Positions 34,010 to 43,225 of a stretch of 64,000 nucleotides of DNA are shown here, one piece after another (position 1 is the first letter of the stretch; each line of letters begins with the position of its first letter). A model generated the notes under the pieces. It did not search any database. It was not told where the DNA came from and saw nothing but the letters and a program-made list of their open reading frames with translations. The position numbers and the translations under genes are program-made. The stretch is from Rufibacter sp. XAAS-G3-1 (GTDB lineage: Bacteria; Bacteroidota; Bacteroidia; Cytophagales; Hymenobacteraceae): the NCBI RefSeq assembly GCF_013623775.1, contig NZ_JABFAM010000012.1:105631-169630 (forward strand), in the 5' to 3' direction.

Positions 34010-36448
34010 TTACCGCCAAACTACCCTCGGAAACTTCCTTAGCAGCATCGGCTGCAACGCCGGGTACTCCTCTTGCCAGAAGTGGCGCAGGTTGTTCACC
34101 ACCTTCAACGGTTTTAGATCTGGGGTGAGCAGGTGCAGGGCAACGCCCACGTCTCCGGCATCTACGGTAGGGGTATGTTCCCAGGCCAGTACGTCTTGCA
34201 GACGGATTTCCAGCAGGGGCGGTTGGGCGTTGCCGGGATAGTAGAGTTCCATTTCGTGGCCGTCTGGCAGCGTTAGCGTAGCGGGAGCCAGTTCTTCCAA
34301 GCGTTGCCGTTGCTCACGGCTCAGCATATTTTGCAGCAGGGGCAGCAGGTCAATGTCAAACAGGTCTTGGCCGATTTCCACGTCCTCTAAGTGATAGGCC
34401 AGCCATTCATTGCAGGTCATGAGTAGGGTAGGAGTGCTGAGGTCAGGGAAGCCTTCGGTGGGGTGCCATTTGCGCAGGCAGAGCACACGGTTCTGGAACT
34501 GCTTCACTGCGTCAGAGAAATTGAGCCATTGCTCACCCTCACGTTTAATGGTCTCGCAGATGGCGGGGATTAAAAAACGTTCATCCGGTTCGGGCAGGGG
34601 CTTGCTTTGGAGCACGATGGAGCCGATGCGCATGTCACGGGAGGCGGTGAGTTCGCCTTCTTCGGGGTCCCAGGAGACCACGTCTTTCTGCTTTACCAGC
34701 GGAGCCAGGTCTTTGGGGTTGAGCGGCGAGGCCAGGAAAATGCGGCCCACGCCTTCGCCGCCGGCGTGCAGGTGGGCAATGGCCAGCCAGGGGTCATGCG
34801 CCAGGTCATCGCGGTGACCGGCCGAGGCGTATTTGCCGTTGGCCAGTTGGAACTGGGCGTTGTTGCCGGGGCGGGCGTAGGCGATGCGCTCTGGGTAGCA
34901 ATTGGCTAGCAGCACGCCGGTTTCATAGGGGTCAACAGCCGTGTTCTCCGGTTCAATAGAAAACATACGGCGGTAAGAGGCAACAATCTTTTCAATCTTC
35001 GCGAAGCGCTTTTGGTGCAGCCCTTCTTTGCGGGTTCTTCTAAGCGCCTCAATGCGTAGGTTCAGGTCAATACCGGCTTCGCGGGGCAGCGGGTCGCGCT
35101 CTTCCAGCAGGGCGGCAATGTCGGTGGCCAGGGCCAGTTGGTCGCTTTCCTGGGCGGCCAGCAGCATGTGCGCCAGACGCGGGTGTGTGGGCAGGGCGTG
35201 CATTTTGCGGCCGTGGGCGGTGATGCGGCCGTTCTCCAGCGCATTGAGCTGGTGCAGGGTTTCCTGGGCGTACAGCAGGGCGGCTTTGGGCGGGGGAGTG
35301 AGCCAGGTAAGCGCCCTGATGTCTGAGATGCCCCAGGCGGCCATGTCCAGCACCAGCGGGGCCAGGTCGGCTTCCTGTATCTCAGGGGTGCGGTGCGGGG
35401 CCAGGCGGGCGTGCAGGGCCTCGGTCCAGAGGCGGTAACAGGTGCCGGGGCCTAACCTTCCGGCCCGTCCGGCGCGTTGGTCGGCGGCATCTTTGGAGAT
35501 GCGCACCGTCTCCAGGCGGCTGAGGCCGGTGGCGGGGTCAAAGCGCTGGGTTTTGGCAAAGCCGGTGTCAATGACCACAGTCACGCCTTCAATAGTGAGG
35601 CTGGTCTCGGCAATGGAGGTAGCCAGCACTACTTTGCGTTTGCCGTTGCGGTCTGGCATAATGGCGGCGTACTGCTTGCCGGGGGGAAGCATGCCGTACA
35701 GCGGGTGGATGGCCACCTCGCGCAGGCCTTTCCGGAGCAGGGCCTCTACTTTTCTAATGTCTTGCTCGCCGGGCAGAAACACCAGCACATCGCCTTGCTG
35801 TTCTTGCAGGGCCTTGCGGATGGCGCAGTCCGTCATTTCATGGAGCAGTTGGGCATCGGTCTCGCCGGCGTACTGCACGTGGATGGGGTATTGCCGGCCC
35901 TGGCTCTCTACGGCGGGGGCGTTGAGCAGGCGGGTGAGCTGGGGCATGTTGAGGGTGGCGCTCATGACCAGAATGCGCAGGTCGGGGCGAAGGTGGGCCT
36001 GGGCTTCGCGGCAAAGGGCCATGGCCACATCGGCGTGGATGCTGCGCTCATGGAACTCGTCAAAAATGACCAGCCCCACGCCTTTGAGGGCATTGTCTGA
36101 GTGTAGCATGCGGGTGAGAATGCCCTCAGTAACTACCTCCAGGCGAGTCTTCTCTGAGATGCGGTTCTCAAACCGGATGCGGTAGCCCACGGTCTGGCCC
36201 ACTTCTTCGCCCAGCAGTTGCGCCAGCCGCTCGGCAATGGTGCGGGCCGCCAGCCGGCGGGGTTCCAGCATGATGATTTTCTGCCCGGTGAGCCAGGCCT
36301 CGTCTAAGAGGGCCAGCGGCAACAGGGTACTCTTGCCCGCCCCCGGAGGCGCGTTCACAATCAGTGTGTTCTGGGCGGCAAGGTGTTCCCGGACGGCAGG
36401 GATGATTTCCCGAACGGGCAGGTCTATGGTATATGGGTTGAAAGGCAA
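34010..36448 (-). CDS. hrpB: ATP-dependent DEAH-box helicase HrpB
   Basis: The 812-residue protein has Walker A NAPPGAGKSTLLP (Lys39), DEAH-type box DEFHERS at 130-136, motif III SATLN, and the helicase C-terminal region with QRAGRAGRLGPG, then the HrpB-specific C-terminal domain. HrpB is widespread; its RNA role is not settled. Its coding region is more GC-rich than the window average and carries long antisense open frames, which are shadows. The ATG at 36448 gives MPFNPYTIDLPV. Confidence 0.95.
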   Translation of the reverse strand: MPFNPYTIDLPVREIIPAVREHLAAQNTLIVNAPPGAGKSTLLPLALLDEAWLTGQKIIMLEPRRLAARTIAERLAQLLGEEVGQTVGYRIRFENRISEKTRLEVVTEGILTRMLHSDNALKGVGLVIFDEFHERSIHADVAMALCREAQAHLRPDLRILVMSATLNMPQLTRLLNAPAVESQGRQYPIHVQYAGETDAQLLHEMTDCAIRKALQEQQGDVLVFLPGEQDIRKVEALLRKGLREVAIHPLYGMLPPGKQYAAIMPDRNGKRKVVLATSIAETSLTIEGVTVVIDTGFAKTQRFDPATGLSRLETVRISKDAADQRAGRAGRLGPGTCYRLWTEALHARLAPHRTPEIQEADLAPLVLDMAAWGISDIRALTWLTPPPKAALLYAQETLHQLNALENGRITAHGRKMHALPTHPRLAHMLLAAQESDQLALATDIAALLEERDPLPREAGIDLNLRIEALRRTRKEGLHQKRFAKIEKIVASYRRMFSIEPENTAVDPYETGVLLANCYPERIAYARPGNNAQFQLANGKYASAGHRDDLAHDPWLAIAHLHAGGEGVGRIFLASPLNPKDLAPLVKQKDVVSWDPEEGELTASRDMRIGSIVLQSKPLPEPDERFLIPAICETIKREGEQWLNFSDAVKQFQNRVLCLRKWHPTEGFPDLSTPTLLMTCNEWLAYHLEDVEIGQDLFDIDLLPLLQNMLSREQRQRLEELAPATLTLPDGHEMELYYPGNAQPPLLEIRLQDVLAWEHTPTVDAGDVGVALHLLTPDLKPLKVVNNLRHFWQEEYPALQPMLLRKFPRVVWR

Positions 36449-36545
36449 GGGGAGGGGTTTATTTTGTGGTGAGTTTGCAAAGTTAAAGTTCGCACATTTT
36501 GAATAAAAGACAGGCAGTAGGTATGAGTAATAAAATTAATTTGGC

Positions 36546-36581
36546 TTTGGCAAAGAAAATATTGAAAATTTTATATATTTG
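36546..36581 (+). promoter_or_regulatory. Candidate promoter of AT-rich helicase
   Basis: TATATTTG at 36574-36581 matches TAnnTTTG, with TTTG at 36546-36549 24 bases before it, slightly longer than the usual 19-21. Transcription would start near 36588, about 15 bases before the ATG. Confidence 0.5.
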
Positions 36582-36603
36582 ATAAAAAACAATCACTAAA
36601 ATC

Positions 36604-39075
36604 ATGAATCTAAAATTTATACCGATAAATGGAATCTGTGATAATTTTAATTATGAATCTTTTGAAGAATCTGTAAGAAAGGTTTTGTCACCAACATGTA
36701 ATGAGGCTTCAGTCTTTCTTCTTAAGAATTTCCCAGCTGTCATATCTACTGAGGCTTCGATTGACTTAATTGTCGTTTTAGTAGTTAAGCAAAAGCAAGG
36801 TAGCTACTTTAGAATAAAAAGAGGAGACAGGTGGGTGTATCTGAATAATCTTATAATTCCTGTGAACTTCGTAAAAAATAGTAAAGATTCTAAGGTGTCT
36901 ATTGATAATTCTGAATTAGTAATTGATGATGAAGTTTTAGACTATAGTTCAGAAATTAAAAGTATAAAATTTGGGTTGATTAATTACCTGGTGAATAAAT
37001 GTAAATTTTCTAAAAATGAAGTGTTCATTCATCCTATTGTATTTGTTCATAATAGCGTTAATCTATTATATGGGAATTACCTAATTTATGAAAAATTCGA
37101 TTTTTATGCTTTGTTAGAATATATAAAAGAATATCCAAGTGATTATTTGTGTTCATATAGAAAGTGGAAAACTGATAATGTATATGATAACCTTGGGGTT
37201 GAATTAGAAGCTATTGTAAATCAGGCTTCATATGATAGTTTAACAGGATATATAACAAAGAAAAAAATTGATAGGATAAGTAAGAGTGTAAATAGTAAAA
37301 GAGCTATTTATAATGAATTGAACAAAAATTTAATTATAGTAGAAGGTAAAGCTGGTACTGGTAAATCAAGTGAGCTTTTGCTTTTAATGCTGAAGTGCGT
37401 TGATAATGGCAAAAATGCTTTCTTTCTTACCTATAATAAATTGCTAGTAAATGATATAGCAAAGACTGTTAAATCATATTTAAATTCTAAATCATATTCT
37501 TCTTCAACTGATAAAGTGGGGCAGTATTCTGTTGTAACACTTCATTCATTTTTTTACAATTTTTCAAAGTCGTTAGGAGTTTTGCATATCCTTTCACAGG
37601 AAAGAATAAGTAAAATAATTGGTCTACTTGATACTAGAACTAATGTAGTTCTAAATAAAGCAAAAGATCTAGTTTGTGTAAGAAATATTAAGTATTTAGA
37701 CTTTAAAAAGAGCAATCTAATAAAAGAGATTTTTCAGAATGATAGGTCTCTTGATAATGGAACTAAAGAGGTTGCTATTGATTTTGTAAACTATATATTC
37801 AAATCTAATTTATTAAATTTGGATAATATAGAACAGTCTATGGATGTGTTTAGAAAATATAAGGGATCTCTGCTTAGGAATATTGAGGTTGATAAAGTGT
37901 TTTTAGCTGACTACTATGGAGTATTAGAAAACACCTTGTTAATTATAAGTAATACAAGTGATTTTTATAAGAAACACAATGTTGCTGATAAGTTTGATTT
38001 ATTAGGTAGCCATTTAGAGTTAGAAGATAAACACTTAGAAATAGATGGAAACGAAATTAAGATTTCGGAAAAAGGCTTTACTGAAAAAGTAAATAGAAGA
38101 GTTGGTTCGAGAAAACGTAGAAGAACAGTTTTTGTGGATGAGGCCCAAGATTGTCATCCTTTTGAAAAAGAGATTTTATTCAGAATGTATGGTGTGCCTA
38201 ATTTAGTTATTTCAAGTGGAGGTAAAGAGCAATTAATTAGACATACAGAATTATGTAATTGGGAGGTTTTTAATAAAAAGAAAAACGAATTTAATAAAAT
38301 AAGGACAAGTAATAAATCTTATAGAGTAAAAAAGAGTATATTGAATTTTTGTAATTTTATAGCTTCAAGATTTCAAGTTGATTTAAATCTTGAAGCTATA
38401 GATACTGAAGATGTTGGTGAGCTTATAATTGATTTTAGACAATCCCCTTCTGAAAAAGATGTTACTTCCCTTTTTAATAATCTTTTGTTAAAAGGAGAAG
38501 TGAATGGGTGTACTACATATGAAAGTTTGCTAGTTCTTGTAGATTCCGATTCAAAGAAGGATAAAGGTGCAAATATCACAAGTCCCGAGGTTCGTCAAGG
38601 TAAGATAAATGAATATGGCAATATCGAGGACGCTAAATTGACAAATAAGGTAGAATGGAAGTTTAAATCAGTATTAAACCAGCAAGTTGATTTTTGGGAT
38701 GGGACAATTAATAAGGGTCAGTTGCCAGTTCCTAACTCTTCGGAAAGTAGATTGATTTATTACGATTCTTGTAGAGGATTAGAATCTTGGGCTGTAGCTT
38801 GTTTTGATATTGATAAATTTTTTAATCAAAAGATTGAAGACCCTGATGCTGAAAAATTTTTGATTGAGGATTTGTTTTTAAATCTTCAGAACGAAAAGAG
38901 AAAATCAATGTTTGCGGCTACTTGGGTGCTAATGGCTTTCACTAGAGCTATTGATACTCTTTATTTAAAAGTTGAAAATCCGAATTCTGAGCTCGGGAAA
39001 GTCATGTTAGAATATGTAAACTCCAATCCTGAAAACACTAAAGTTTACGGTCTAGAAGTTAATTCTATAGTGTAA
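36604..39075 (+). CDS. AT-rich solitary SF1 (UvrD-like) helicase with nuclease-like N-terminus
   Basis: The 823-residue protein carries SF1A helicase motifs: Walker A GKAGTGKS (248-255), Ia FLTYNKLLVNDI, DEAQD (512-516), III-like GGKEQLIR, motif V YYDSCRGLE (about 722) and VI MAFTRAIDTLYL (about 777). Residues 1-120 resemble a NERD-like or PD-(D/E)XK nuclease: a helix with ESFEESV then STEASIDLIVVLVVK, but no clear ExK. It is far more AT-rich than its neighbours and stands alone, flanked by hrpB and a GNAT gene, so transfer is likely. Solitary helicases of this type are often phage defence or repair proteins (inference). An internal 16-bp hairpin is at 38358-38400. Confidence 0.8.
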   Translation: MNLKFIPINGICDNFNYESFEESVRKVLSPTCNEASVFLLKNFPAVISTEASIDLIVVLVVKQKQGSYFRIKRGDRWVYLNNLIIPVNFVKNSKDSKVSIDNSELVIDDEVLDYSSEIKSIKFGLINYLVNKCKFSKNEVFIHPIVFVHNSVNLLYGNYLIYEKFDFYALLEYIKEYPSDYLCSYRKWKTDNVYDNLGVELEAIVNQASYDSLTGYITKKKIDRISKSVNSKRAIYNELNKNLIIVEGKAGTGKSSELLLLMLKCVDNGKNAFFLTYNKLLVNDIAKTVKSYLNSKSYSSSTDKVGQYSVVTLHSFFYNFSKSLGVLHILSQERISKIIGLLDTRTNVVLNKAKDLVCVRNIKYLDFKKSNLIKEIFQNDRSLDNGTKEVAIDFVNYIFKSNLLNLDNIEQSMDVFRKYKGSLLRNIEVDKVFLADYYGVLENTLLIISNTSDFYKKHNVADKFDLLGSHLELEDKHLEIDGNEIKISEKGFTEKVNRRVGSRKRRRTVFVDEAQDCHPFEKEILFRMYGVPNLVISSGGKEQLIRHTELCNWEVFNKKKNEFNKIRTSNKSYRVKKSILNFCNFIASRFQVDLNLEAIDTEDVGELIIDFRQSPSEKDVTSLFNNLLLKGEVNGCTTYESLLVLVDSDSKKDKGANITSPEVRQGKINEYGNIEDAKLTNKVEWKFKSVLNQQVDFWDGTINKGQLPVPNSSESRLIYYDSCRGLESWAVACFDIDKFFNQKIEDPDAEKFLIEDLFLNLQNEKRKSMFAATWVLMAFTRAIDTLYLKVENPNSELGKVMLEYVNSNPENTKVYGLEVNSIV
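38358..38400 (+). repeat. 16-bp perfect inverted repeat inside helicase gene
   Basis: TATAGCTTCAAGATTT at 38358-38373 pairs exactly with 38385-38400 across an 11-base loop. It codes for an unremarkable stretch, so the perfect match in coding DNA stands out. Confidence 0.85.
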
Positions 39076-39269
39076 TTAAAAGGGACGTTAAATGTATTTT
39101 TACAAATTTTTATAGATTTGATGTTCCAAAGCCCAACAGAGCAGATGGGCAAGTTCTAATCATTCAATGCCGCAGCCGCCGTCACAAAGCTATTTACTCC
39201 ATACTATCTTTAGTTTTTTAGCCTTATTTACCAAAAGTAAGCCAAAAACGGAAAAATCAAAATCTCACT
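39076..39269. other. Gap with family A hairpin
   Basis: Holds a family A hairpin (39212-39250) just beyond the stop of the minus-strand GNAT gene. TAGATTTG near 39114 matches the Bacteroidota -7 pattern but no gene follows on that strand nearby. Confidence 0.5.
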
Positions 39270-39572
39270 TCACCCCACTACCAGCCGCTCTTTAAACAGC
39301 ACATCCCTAATAGATTCATCTTTCTTGAAGAGCATTTTGGCGAAGGGGCACACCGGGTGAATTTTGATGTTTTGGGCGCGGGCATACGCTACGGCCGCCA
39401 TGACCAATGCATTGCCAACGCCTCTCCCCGAAAAAGCTGGGTTCACCTCTGTATGCTCAATCACCAACTTCTGGGGGTTGGCCCAGGTATAGGTGAGCAG
39501 ACCCGCCTGGGCCTTTATTTCAATGGCTTCAAAGTACCCATCGGTGGGCGTGTTTACGTGTTTGATTTCCAT
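39270..39572 (-). CDS. GNAT N-acetyltransferase (NATD1/YjdJ-like)
   Basis: The 100-residue protein is the short GNAT subtype with the acetyl-CoA pyrophosphate loop FSGRGVGNALV (Q/RxxGxG/A) and the family ending HPVCPFAKMLFKKDES. Such proteins acetylate small amines or protein termini. The start is ATG at 39572. It is a singleton. Confidence 0.88.
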   Translation of the reverse strand: MEIKHVNTPTDGYFEAIEIKAQAGLLTYTWANPQKLVIEHTEVNPAFSGRGVGNALVMAAVAYARAQNIKIHPVCPFAKMLFKKDESIRDVLFKERLVVG

Positions 39573-39825
39573 GGGAGTGAACGGTTTGGTAGGGTAAGGT
39601 ACAAAAAGAATTCAATTGCCTGTGTTGCTGCGTATTTTCTGTTTTTGGCCTCTTTTTCCCAAACCAGCCTAAAAACAGCTTTGCTTAATTCAAATGAGCA
39701 GCTACAGGAGAGGTAAGATGTAAACCACTTTGGTTTCAACATTGTATAGAAATATACTTTCTTTGTAAACAAGCTGTTAGGGAAGCAAACGTTTCTTCAG
39801 CAAACAATTAAGAAAGGAGCGCCTT
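39573..39825. promoter_or_regulatory. Gap with family A hairpin and candidate promoter
   Basis: A family A hairpin lies at 39639-39677. A candidate promoter for the small gene at 39826 is TTTG at 39729-39732 with TTTCTTTG at 39758-39765, one base off the -7 consensus; spacing of 25 is long. A ribosome site AGGAG is seen about 10 bases before the ATG. Confidence 0.45.
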
Positions 39826-39990
39826 ATGGCAACCGAAACAAATAAGAAGTTGGAGTGGGACAACATTGTAAAGCAAATGGCCGCTGACAAAAAGCGCATT
39901 GATGCTTCCCTGGAAAACCCCGAAGCGCAGCAAATCCATGGCATTACCTTCGTCAAACCTGAATCCTTACGAACTTTTAGAAGTAAGTAG
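39826..39990 (+). CDS. 54-residue gene overlapping the next gene
   Basis: ATG at 39826 opens MATETNKKLEWDNIVKQMA and ends ...GITFVKPESLRTFRSK at TAG 39990. It is too short for common thresholds but has an AGGAG ribosome site and protein-like composition (charged, helical). Its last 53 bases overlap the start of the next gene in another frame. That tight arrangement resembles an antitoxin-toxin or chaperone-partner pair, which is inference. No family recognised. Confidence 0.65.
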   Translation: MATETNKKLEWDNIVKQMAADKKRIDASLENPEAQQIHGITFVKPESLRTFRSK

Positions 39991-40516
39991 TGGATTTCAG
40001 TTCCTAACGGATCAGGGTAAAGCCTACGTAGTATATACAACTGAAGCAGAAGGGTACTTTCCAGAAGGTACCCTTTTTGCTGCCCACACACTTATGTTTG
40101 GGTTTAAGCCTCTGCGTGAAAGCCAACGTTCTTTAGAAGAGATTACATCTCCATTCCAGTCTTTCACAAAATCCCGTTCCATTGAGTTTGACCCCAGGAT
40201 TTCAGATACTATTGTTTCTTTCATTCGGGAACTATTCAAAGACAAAAGAACCGTGCTTCTGTATGTATATGATCAGGCAGACGACAGGCAACAAGTTCGG
40301 GCTAAGCTCTTTGATATATGGTTCCGGCCGTACAGAGTTAAGAATATGATCAAAGTCACTATCGCCAACACCTCTTCGGTGTACGCCTGTATGCTCTTCA
40401 GCAGTGATAATCCTTATAAAGGTGAGATAGAAGACTGCTTGCTAGAAATGATAGAAAAAAATCAGCTACTACTTGAATTAACAAGAGAATACTTTAAGCT
40501 CCTTCAATCAAACTGA
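39938..40516 (+). CDS. DUF6169-like protein, partner of upstream small gene
   Basis: The start I prefer is ATG 39938 (MALPSSNLNPYELLEV), giving 192 residues; longer frames to 39899 begin inside the upstream gene's coding DNA and are not protein-like. The N-terminal half (FQFLTDQGKAYVVYTTEAEGYF) is the DUF6169 pattern, the rest carries DTIVSFIRELFKD and an RVKNMIKVTI stretch. Function is unknown. It overlaps the 54-residue gene, which suggests translational coupling. Confidence 0.65.
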   Translation: MALPSSNLNPYELLEVSSGFQFLTDQGKAYVVYTTEAEGYFPEGTLFAAHTLMFGFKPLRESQRSLEEITSPFQSFTKSRSIEFDPRISDTIVSFIRELFKDKRTVLLYVYDQADDRQQVRAKLFDIWFRPYRVKNMIKVTIANTSSVYACMLFSSDNPYKGEIEDCLLEMIEKNQLLLELTREYFKLLQSN

Positions 40517-40921
40517 AAGTACATCCTGTTTATAGGCAGATTTCCCTAAAACAACTTACAAACAAGATTTGCCTTCTATACAGGTAGGAAACACAGGTCA
40601 ACCCCGCTTACGAAAGGCCAACACGCCGCTGGTCTTAAAACGCCGCTATGGCGCGGGCCCCTTCTCGTGCAAAGATGGGGAGAGAACGGAGCCCGTACAT
40701 CAGGAAAAAGGGAAGGAGCGGCAAGAAGGCATTTTTCGCCTCTTTTCTGGAAAGGAAGTGAAAAGCTTACCCGGAAAAAGAAGTAACCAGGCGCGTAGCC
40801 AAAACGTTTGTAAAGCTTGCAGGGGTGACATCCTAAGGCAGCAGAGCAATGAGGAAGGCAACCGTTTTTCCACGCTTCTAGTGAGGCTGCTCTCCTGTAC
40901 ACGTAGTAAAATCAGCTTCTC
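40517..40921. other. Gap before MscS gene
   Basis: A degenerate family A hairpin is at 40527-40563. A 118-codon frame at 40569-40925 is basic and repetitive with no family signature; I do not call it. GC-rich words such as GGCGCGGGCCCC occur near 40650. Probably holds the promoter of the channel gene. Confidence 0.45.
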
Positions 40922-42724
40922 ATGACGTATTCAGTGCCATTCCAATTACCGCCTCCTTTCCTGAAAAATCAGTCTAACCCGTACCGGTTCCTATGGGGTT
41001 TCTGGTTGCTTCTGGCAAGCTTTGTGGCCGTTCCGGCGCAGGCGCAGCTTGTACCCGAAGCAGATACTTCTGCCGCCGTAGAGGCGGTGGTGCCAGATTG
41101 GGCAGAAGATACCCTGGGTCGGCGTACGCCCCGCGGGGCGGTGCAGGGGTTTATCTCGGCCATTGCCAAGGAGAACTATGACAAAGCCGCCCTCTATCTC
41201 AACCTAGACAGCACCCTGCAGCAGAAGCAGCACGGGGCCAAGCTGGCGCATGCCCTGCAGCGCCTGCTAGACCAGGGCGGCGAGATCATTCCGTATTCCT
41301 TGATCAGTGACACCTACACCGGCCGGGAAGACGATAACCTGGGGCCAAACCTTGACCGGGTAGGTTCGGCCACGGTCAATGGCGAAGAATTTGACTTGTT
41401 TCTGGAAAAGACCGAAGATACGGAAGGAGGGCCCGTCTGGCTTTTCTCCTCCCAGACCATTCAGCGCATTCCAGAGGTGATTGAGGAGGCAGACAAGCCC
41501 CTCGCCAATAAAGTAATGCCTGAGTTCGCCGTAGATACCAAATGGAACGGCGTGCCCGTGGGGCAGTGGTTTTTTCTGCTGCTGATTGCTGGCCTGGCCT
41601 ACACGGCGTCTTGGGTGCTCACGCGGCTGGTAGTGTTCATCTTGCGGCGCAGCTGGCGCAAAGCCCGCGAGGAGCACATTGCAGGGATCATCCACGCGTT
41701 CACCTTGCCTATTCAACTGTACCTGGCTTTGTGGCTGTTCATTGCTACTACCCAGCGCGTGGGCATCTCCATTATTGTGCGCCAGCAGTTTAGCCAACTT
41801 ACCGTGCTCATGGGCTTGGTGGTGTTTTTGCTGCTGTTGTGGCGGCTCATTGAGGTGATGTCGCAGTACCTGCAGCGGCGCCTGACCCGCAAACGGAACC
41901 AGGCGGCTTTGTCGGCGGTGTTGTTTCTGCGGCGGGGGGCCAAGATTGCGATCATCGTCTTCGGCATCATCGCCTTTTTAGGCATGCTGGGCTTTGACGT
42001 GACCACGGGTCTTGCCGCCCTGGGGATTGGTGGTATCGCGTTGGCGTTGGGCGCGCAGAAAACGGTAGAGAACTTTGTGGGCAGTGTGACCCTCATCGCC
42101 GATCAGCCCATTAGGGTAGGGGATTTTTGTAAGGTGGGCGAAACCGTGGGCACCGTAGAGTCCATTGGCATGCGTTCCACCCGCCTCAGAACCAATGACC
42201 GCACGGTGGTCACTATCCCCAACGGCGATTTCTCCTCGCAGCGCATTGAAAACTACGCCCACCGCGACCGCGTCTGGTTTCACCCTACCTTCGGGGTTCG
42301 CTGCGATACCAGCCCCGACCAACTCCGCTACCTGTTGGTGGAACTCAGGGCCATCCTGTACGCTCATCCTAAGATAGATCCAGAGTCGGCCAGGGTACGG
42401 TTTGTAGGGGTGAGCGCGTCTTCCTTTGATCTGGAGGTCTTTTCGTATGTTTTGACCAGCGATTTCAATGAGTTTCTGGAGATTCAGGAAGAGTTGCTGC
42501 TACGCATGATGGATGTGATTGCGGCCAGTGGCACCGATTTCGCCTTCCCGTCCCAGACCATTTACCTGGGCCGCGACACGGGCAAATCAGAAGAGAATAC
42601 CCAGGCTGCCGAAGAAAAAGTTAAAACCTGGCGCGAGACCAACGATCTGCAGTTGCCCCGGTTCACTCCCGAACGGATAGAGAGCCTGCGGAATACTATT
42701 CCGTATAACTCACAGAAGAAATAG
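40922..42724 (+). CDS. MscS-type mechanosensitive channel
   Basis: The 600-residue protein starts with a signal-type segment (FLWGFWLLLASFVAVPAQAQ), an extracytoplasmic domain (about 45-190), then about four membrane helices including the pore helix IIAFLGMLGFDVTTGLAALGIGG (note Gly/Ala packing) and the MscS beta domain (GDFCKVGETVGTVESIG, TIPNGDFSSQRIEN). It opens under hypo-osmotic shock. The C-terminal tail (560-600) is polar. The channel is long relative to E. coli MscS because of the extracytoplasmic domain. Confidence 0.92.
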   Translation: MTYSVPFQLPPPFLKNQSNPYRFLWGFWLLLASFVAVPAQAQLVPEADTSAAVEAVVPDWAEDTLGRRTPRGAVQGFISAIAKENYDKAALYLNLDSTLQQKQHGAKLAHALQRLLDQGGEIIPYSLISDTYTGREDDNLGPNLDRVGSATVNGEEFDLFLEKTEDTEGGPVWLFSSQTIQRIPEVIEEADKPLANKVMPEFAVDTKWNGVPVGQWFFLLLIAGLAYTASWVLTRLVVFILRRSWRKAREEHIAGIIHAFTLPIQLYLALWLFIATTQRVGISIIVRQQFSQLTVLMGLVVFLLLLWRLIEVMSQYLQRRLTRKRNQAALSAVLFLRRGAKIAIIVFGIIAFLGMLGFDVTTGLAALGIGGIALALGAQKTVENFVGSVTLIADQPIRVGDFCKVGETVGTVESIGMRSTRLRTNDRTVVTIPNGDFSSQRIENYAHRDRVWFHPTFGVRCDTSPDQLRYLLVELRAILYAHPKIDPESARVRFVGVSASSFDLEVFSYVLTSDFNEFLEIQEELLLRMMDVIAASGTDFAFPSQTIYLGRDTGKSEENTQAAEEKVKTWRETNDLQLPRFTPERIESLRNTIPYNSQKK

Positions 42725-43225
42725 GCCTGTTTTTGGGAAATCAGGGATAAAACACCCCCCCCACCCTGGTAAGCTTCATCTTCAGCTCCTTTTCCCGTGG
42801 AGCCATGCTGATGCGTTTTTGGGCTGTTTTGCAGAAAACGGGCTTGAAACGGCATTGGCGCAGACACTCGTAGGAGCTGCGCGCACTATGAGGTTTTTAG
42901 AGCAGGCGGTGTTGGGGAAAACGCGAAAACCTGTGAGGTCTTGGGGACCTCACAGGTTTGATAAGTACTGGCGCGAGACTCCAGTCTCGTGACTTAGGAT
43001 GAAGCGAGTCTCCAGACCCGCCGGAAACCACCAGCACGATGGCGTAACAGTAGGGAATTAGCTGGATAGACTTTTTTTGTTGTCCTCCTGCAAGGCTCTT
43101 GGTCGCGAATGGCAATAGCGCTCCATCAAAGCTATTCTAGTTCGCCACCAAGAGCCTTGCAGGAGGACAGGGAAAAGAAGGTGCTCTTATTTCTGACCGT
43201 GTCCTTAAGGGTGGGGTACTTTATG
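42725..43225. repeat. Composite intergenic (A, C, E modules and large hairpin)
   Basis: A short A-like hairpin at about 42727-42753, a full family A hairpin at 42814-42851, a family C module in reverse orientation (about 42857-43035) split by an E hairpin (AACCTGTGAGGTC and complement near 42918-42960), and a 91-bp hairpin at 43081-43169. Shows the reverse order A-C of the other copies, so the composite inserts in both orientations. Confidence 0.7.
43081..43169. repeat. 89-bp nested hairpin with 23-bp perfect arms
   Basis: Left arm 43081-43103 and right arm 43147-43169 are exact complements (TGTCCTCCTGCAAGGCTCTT). The interior nests a second stem (GAATGGCAATAGC with GCTATTCTAGTTC). It lies past the stop of the zinc peptidase gene but no T-run follows on that strand, so a plain terminator is unlikely. 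Probably a mini inverted-repeat element. Confidence 0.8.

Noticed and set aside
35028..36185. Long open frames on the plus strand within hrpB
   Set aside because: They are antisense to a GC-rich, well-supported helicase, start at arbitrary positions and show no family signature.
40569..40925. 118-codon frame before the MscS gene
   Set aside because: Basic, repetitive translation with no recognisable domain and no ribosome site.
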